Notes under the pieces: model-generated
Seen by the model: the letters and a program-made list of their open reading frames with translations, nothing else
What the model was told of the DNA's origin: nothing
The model's database searches: none
Translations under genes and position numbers: made by a program
Part shown: positions 6,207 to 8,872 of the stretch, in pieces
Numbering within the stretch: position 1 is the first letter of the stretch
Layout: each line of letters starts with the position of its first letter
NCBI GenBank assembly: GCA_946479895.1
Contig: CAMLHT010000161.1
Location: 1-8,872, forward strand
Length of the DNA: 8,872 nucleotides
DNA from: an uncultured Gemmatimonadota bacterium
GTDB taxonomy: Bacteria; Gemmatimonadota; Gemmatimonadetes; Gemmatimonadales; Gemmatimonadaceae
Direction of reading: 5' to 3'

Positions 6207-7159
6207 GCGGCCCGTCCCTGCGGCGCCGCAGGCGCCGCTTCGGACGGCGTCGGCTGGGACGCCCGATGCTCATGCTCGACCAGCGCCTGCGCTTCGCGGC
6301 CGAGGTCGCGCGCGCGCTCGACGCTCACCGGCCGCCGCGCGAACTTGATCAGGTCGGCCTCGTTCAGGATGCGCATCAGGCGGTCGTGCGGCAGCGTGCG
6401 CGCCTGCCGGGTGGCGGCGAGCAGCTCGGTGCTGGTGAGCGCGAGCGGCGCGCCGGCGACGCGCTCGGCGATGTACTCGCGCAGCACGTCCACCACGAGC
6501 GCCACGTAGCGGCTGCGCTCCCCGGCCTCGACGAGGCCGAGGCGCTCGATGCGGTCGAAGTCCCGCTGCGCGCGAACATACGGATCGACGACCTCCGCCA
6601 CCGCGCCGGCGCGCTTGCGCCGGCGCCACCACCACCAGAAGCCGAGGAGCAGCGCGGCGATCGCCGCGAGCAGGGCCCAGACCCACCACGGGATGAACGG
6701 ATCCTCGAACAGCGCCCGCGCGGGCTTCGGGATGCGCGATGCGCTGTCGGCGGGAAGCACCGAGACGACGAAGATCGACCGGCCGACGATCGGGATCGTC
6801 CGGACCTGGCTTCCGGAACGCACGACGACGTCGCCGAGGCGGATGGGCTGGCGGCCGATGTCCCAGGCCGCGACCCGGTAGACCGCGTTCTGCGAGAAGT
6901 TCGCGCTGTCCGGCTGCGAGAACACGGCGCGCGGGTCGATCGACTGGACCGTCCCGGTCGAATCGAGCGCCGCCGGGAATTCGATGGTCGAGCCCAGCGG
7001 CGCGGTGACGTTGAGGAAGACCCGGAAGGGATCGCCGACCCGCACCGAGTCCTTCTCGATGTTCACGCGCACGTCCACCGGGAACTGTGCCCGGAGGAGG
7101 GAGGCCGGAGGCAGGAGGGCGGAGGCCGCCAGGCAAAGCCGCAGCGCGTGGCGGATCAT
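6203..7159 (-). CDS. Small BatD-like / DUF4381-like membrane protein
   Basis: This 318-residue protein sits between the DUF58 and batA genes. Residues 1-24 form a signal peptide ending near LLRAQ. Residues ~27-135 form a beta-rich domain that resembles one BatD repeat (VNIEKDSVRVGDPFRVFLNV, then a YRVAAWDIGRQPI segment). One Trp-rich membrane segment follows (~156-178, ending GFWWWW) and then a basic stop-transfer (RRRKR). The cytoplasmic helical domain (~190-298) has the pattern TSTELLAAT...RLMRILNEADLIKFA, seen in DUF4381-like proteins and in the cytoplasmic part of BatD. The tail is Pro/Ala-rich. The ATG overlaps the DUF58 stop (ATGA) and no Shine-Dalgarno is visible, so translation probably depends on coupling. 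I infer that it links a periplasmic sensor-like domain with cytoplasmic MoxR/DUF58. The exact family is not certain; a short BatD paralogue is the best description. Confidence 0.88.
   Translation of the reverse strand: MIRHALRLCLAASALLPPASLLRAQFPVDVRVNIEKDSVRVGDPFRVFLNVTAPLGSTIEFPAALDSTGTVQSIDPRAVFSQPDSANFSQNAVYRVAAWDIGRQPIRLGDVVVRSGSQVRTIPIVGRSIFVVSVLPADSASRIPKPARALFEDPFIPWWVWALLAAIAALLLGFWWWWRRRKRAGAVAEVVDPYVRAQRDFDRIERLGLVEAGERSRYVALVVDVLREYIAERVAGAPLALTSTELLAATRQARTLPHDRLMRILNEADLIKFARRPVSVERARDLGREAQALVEHEHRASQPTPSEAAPAAPQGRAA
7093..7125. repeat. GGAGG-rich repeat within the signal-peptide codons
   Basis: The plus strand holds GGAGG motifs in near-heptad spacing. It shares two exact 12-mers (GGAGGCCGGAGG at 7100-7111 and GGAGGGCGGAGG at 7114-7125) with the intergenic repeat between moxR and DUF58, at 8181-8192 and 8188-8199. 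Read on the coding strand it encodes most of the hydrophobic core of the signal peptide (ASALLPPASLLR). This may be an inserted or expanded copy of the same simple repeat. Confidence 0.7.
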
Positions 7160-8172
7160 CGGCGGCGCGCCTTCGTCTCGCGGGTGCGGAAGAACTTGAG
7201 CAGCGGGTCCATGATCGACTGGTCGGTGCTCACGGGAATCTCGTCGATGGCGAGACGCCGCAGGAGCCGCCGGCGCTTGTCGGCGTCGGCGGTGACCGTC
7301 CTGAGATACTGGGCGCGCACTTCCGGATCGCTCGTGTCGACGTCGATGGTCGCGCCGGTCTCGGGGTCGATGAAGCGCGCGAGGCCCACGTCGGGAAGCT
7401 CGGACTCGCTCGGGTCGCGGACCGTGACGGCGATGACGTCGTGCCGCTGGGCGAGCATCTTGAGCGGGTGCTCGATGCCTTCGTCCATGAAGTCGGAGAC
7501 CAGGAAGATCACCGACTTGTGGTGGAGCATCCTGCTCAGGTAGTCCGTCGCCTCGGCGACGTCGGTGCCGCGGCCGGACGGCTCGAACGCGAGCAGGTCG
7601 CGGATGACGCGCAGCGCATGGCGGCGGCCCTTGCGCGGCGGCACGACGTGCTCGACGCGGTCGGTGAACATGATCGTCCCGACGCGATCGTTGTTGCGGA
7701 TGGCCGCCATCGCGAGCACCGCGGCCAGCTCGGACGCGAGCTCGCTCTTGAAGCGGCGGCGGGTGCCGAACCGCTCGGAGCCGGACACGTCCACCGCGAG
7801 CATGACGGTGAGCTCCCGCTCCTCGATGTAGCGCTTGACGAACGGCCGGCGCATGCGCGCGGTGACGTTCCAGTCGATCGACCGCACCTCGTCGCCGTCC
7901 ACGTACTCGCGCACTTCGGCGAACTCCATCCCCTGCCCCTTGAACACAGAGCGGTATTCGCCGGCGAAGAGCGAGTTCACGAGGCCGCGGGTGCGCAGCT
8001 CGAGCAGCTTGACCTGGCGCAGGATCTCCGGCGGGACCGTGGCCGGCTTGCCGGAGTCGGCGCTGCGCACGACGCGCATCGGGCGACTCGGCCGGGCGTG
8101 CGTGTCCACGCGCGCTGCTTCGCGCACCGCTTCAACGCTCAGGGCGTTGCTGGAACGACGCCAGAAAGGCAT
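7156..8172 (-). CDS. DUF58 protein (VWA-like, MoxR partner)
   Basis: DUF58 proteins are encoded beside MoxR ATPases and are thought to be their cytoplasmic partners or adaptors. The conserved core starts around residue 48 (EILRQVKLLELRTRGLVN, then GEYRSVFKGQGMEFAEVREY and DGDEVRSIDWNVTARM). It continues into a VWA-like fold with the metal-site motif DVSGS (Asp128, Ser130, Ser132), Thr203 in GRGTDVAEA, and Asp227 in LVSDFMDEG. No membrane segment is visible. The ATG at 8172 gives 338 residues and an N-terminal extension of about 45 residues rich in Arg. No Shine-Dalgarno precedes it, and Met32 (8077-8079) is an alternative start that would keep the whole conserved core. The stop overlaps the next start (ATGA). 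Upstream, 83 nt separate it from moxR, filled by an inverted repeat that could influence its translation. Confidence 0.94.
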   Translation of the reverse strand: MPFWRRSSNALSVEAVREAARVDTHARPSRPMRVVRSADSGKPATVPPEILRQVKLLELRTRGLVNSLFAGEYRSVFKGQGMEFAEVREYVDGDEVRSIDWNVTARMRRPFVKRYIEERELTVMLAVDVSGSERFGTRRRFKSELASELAAVLAMAAIRNNDRVGTIMFTDRVEHVVPPRKGRRHALRVIRDLLAFEPSGRGTDVAEATDYLSRMLHHKSVIFLVSDFMDEGIEHPLKMLAQRHDVIAVTVRDPSESELPDVGLARFIDPETGATIDVDTSDPEVRAQYLRTVTADADKRRRLLRRLAIDEIPVSTDQSIMDPLLKFFRTRETKARRR

Positions 8173-8180
8173 AAAAGGAC

Positions 8181-8255
8181 GGAGGCCGGAGGGCGGAGGT
8201 CGGAGGGAAGGCGGTCAGGTCGCCTCCGGCCTCCATCCTCCGCCCTCCGCCCTCC
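8181..8255. repeat. GGAGG/CCTCC inverted repeat between moxR and DUF58
   Basis: Two 26-nt arms, 8181-8206 and 8230-8255, pair with three mismatches around a 23-nt spacer. Both are made of GGAGG units with near-heptad spacing. In the transcript the first arm is GGAGG-rich, begins immediately after the moxR stop codon (TGA at 8256-8258), and is followed by a CCTCC-rich arm ending 8 nt before the DUF58 ATG. There is no uridine tract matching a standard terminator (only four T residues before the ATG), so an mRNA-processing, stability or translation-control hairpin is more plausible than termination. It could also be a selfish simple repeat. Confidence 0.75.
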
Positions 8256-8872
8256 TCAGGGGCTCTCGATCTTCCCGAGGATTTTCTGAATGATCTGGTC
8301 GCTCGTGACTTCCTCGGCCTCGGCCTCGTAGGTCGTGAGCACGCGATGGCGGAGCACGTCCGGCGCGATCGCCTTCACGTCGTCGGGCGTCACGAAGGCG
8401 CGGCCGCGCAGGAAGGCGTGGGCGCGGGACGCCTGGGCGAGCGAGATCGTCGCGCGCGGGCTCGCGCCGAACTCGATCAGCGCCGTCAGGTCCTGCAGTC
8501 CCGCGCTGGCCGGCTCGCGCGTCGTGTGGACGATGTCCACGATGTAATCCATGATCCGCTCGTCCATGTACAGCTCGGCGATCCGTGCCCGGGCTTCCAT
8601 GATAGCCTGGGGCGTCGCGACGTGCTGGATGGGGATCACCTCGCCGCCGGCCATGCGCTTCATGATCTCCTTCTCCTCGTCGCGCGACGGATAGCCGACG
8701 CGCAGCTTGAGCATGAAGCGGTCGACCTGGGCCTCGGGCAGCGGATATGTGCCCTCCTGCTCGATCGGGTTCTGCGTCGCGAGGACGAGGAAGGGCTCTT
8801 CCAGCTTGAACGTCGTGCCGCCGATCGTGACCTGCTTCTCCTGCATCGCCTCGAGCAGCGCCGCCTGCACCT
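8256..8872 (-). CDS. moxR: MoxR-family AAA+ ATPase, C-terminal part (5' end outside window)
   Basis: MoxR ATPases are chaperone-like AAA+ proteins that act with VWA-domain partners. The 205 or so visible codons begin just after the Walker B region (VQAALLEAMQEKQVTIGG, normally preceded by DEINRAP). Counting from the GTG codon at 8870, they include sensor 1 (ATQNP, Asn34), the arginine-finger segment LPEAQVDRF (Arg51), and sensor 2 in GASPRATISL (Arg139). The lid domain runs to the C-terminus. The GTG at 8870 aligns with an internal valine of the family and is not the true start; the frame stays open to the window edge. The family is normally ~320-340 residues, so about a third, including Walker A, is missing. 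moxR leads the bat operon, and the promoter is expected further upstream. The stop is immediately followed by the GGAGG repeat. Confidence 0.96.
   Translation of the reverse strand, partial: VQAALLEAMQEKQVTIGGTTFKLEEPFLVLATQNPIEQEGTYPLPEAQVDRFMLKLRVGYPSRDEEKEIMKRMAGGEVIPIQHVATPQAIMEARARIAELYMDERIMDYIVDIVHTTREPASAGLQDLTALIEFGASPRATISLAQASRAHAFLRGRAFVTPDDVKAIAPDVLRHRVLTTYEAEAEEVTSDQIIQKILGKIESP

Noticed and set aside
6077..7543. 488-codon plus-strand open frame opposite batA, the small BatD-like gene and DUF58
   Set aside because: Crosses three supported genes, is compositionally biased and shows no domain.
8173..8255. Intrinsic terminator after moxR
   Set aside because: The inverted repeat lacks a following T tract of usual length, and the downstream genes belong to the same operon, so termination is not the likely role.
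7093..8255. CRISPR or insertion-sequence remnant based on the GGAGG repeats
   Set aside because: Units are about 7 nt with no spacers, terminal inverted repeats or transposase; simple-sequence repeat is sufficient.
7087..8289. 400-codon plus-strand open frame opposite the DUF58 gene
   Set aside because: Antisense shadow of a gene with full DUF58 signatures; the end of its product comes from the GGAGG repeat.

Overview
This 8.9 kb, very GC-rich window is densely packed with genes, all transcribed from the minus strand. Read in the direction of transcription (from high to low coordinates) it holds: the 3' part of a moxR AAA+ ATPase gene; a DUF58 protein; a small BatD-like/DUF4381-like membrane protein; a BatA-type von Willebrand A (VWA) protein; a BatB-type VWA protein fused to a BatC-type TPR region; a BatD protein fused to a BatE-type TPR plus SH3 region; and the 5' part of mutL. 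The layout is the MoxR/Bat (Bacteroides aerotolerance) operon in the order known from Bacteroidota, with mutL directly behind it. There are no RNA genes, CRISPR arrays, insertion sequences or recognisable promoters. The operon promoter must lie upstream of moxR, outside the window.

The combination of very high GC content with a Bacteroidota-like bat gene order suggests a relative of the FCB group such as Gemmatimonadota. This is an inference from gene order and composition, not from a marker gene. Signal peptides and several proteins predicted to carry periplasmic domains fit a Gram-negative envelope.

Layout: moxR (8256-8872, start missing) and the DUF58 gene (7156-8172) are separated by 83 nt holding a GGAGG/CCTCC inverted repeat. 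The next four junctions are all 4-nt stop/start overlaps: ATGA at 7156-7159, 6203-6206 and 5214-5217, and GTGA at 3532-3535. Translational coupling is therefore likely from the DUF58 gene through batD-E. After batD-E, 21 nt separate its stop from the GTG start of mutL (1-1120, 3' end missing).

How the parts may work together: MoxR and DUF58 are predicted cytoplasmic. The small BatD-like protein and BatD-E have periplasmic N-termini and cytoplasmic helical domains. Charge distribution places both membrane-anchored VWA domains, both TPR regions and the C-terminal SH3-like domain in the periplasm. This would make a trans-envelope MoxR/VWA assembly of the kind linked in other bacteria to envelope stress, aerotolerance or protein maturation. 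The most notable feature is compaction: BatB+BatC and BatD+BatE are each one polypeptide, and each fusion point keeps a signal-peptide-like segment. At the BatB/BatC junction this includes an intact lipobox cysteine.
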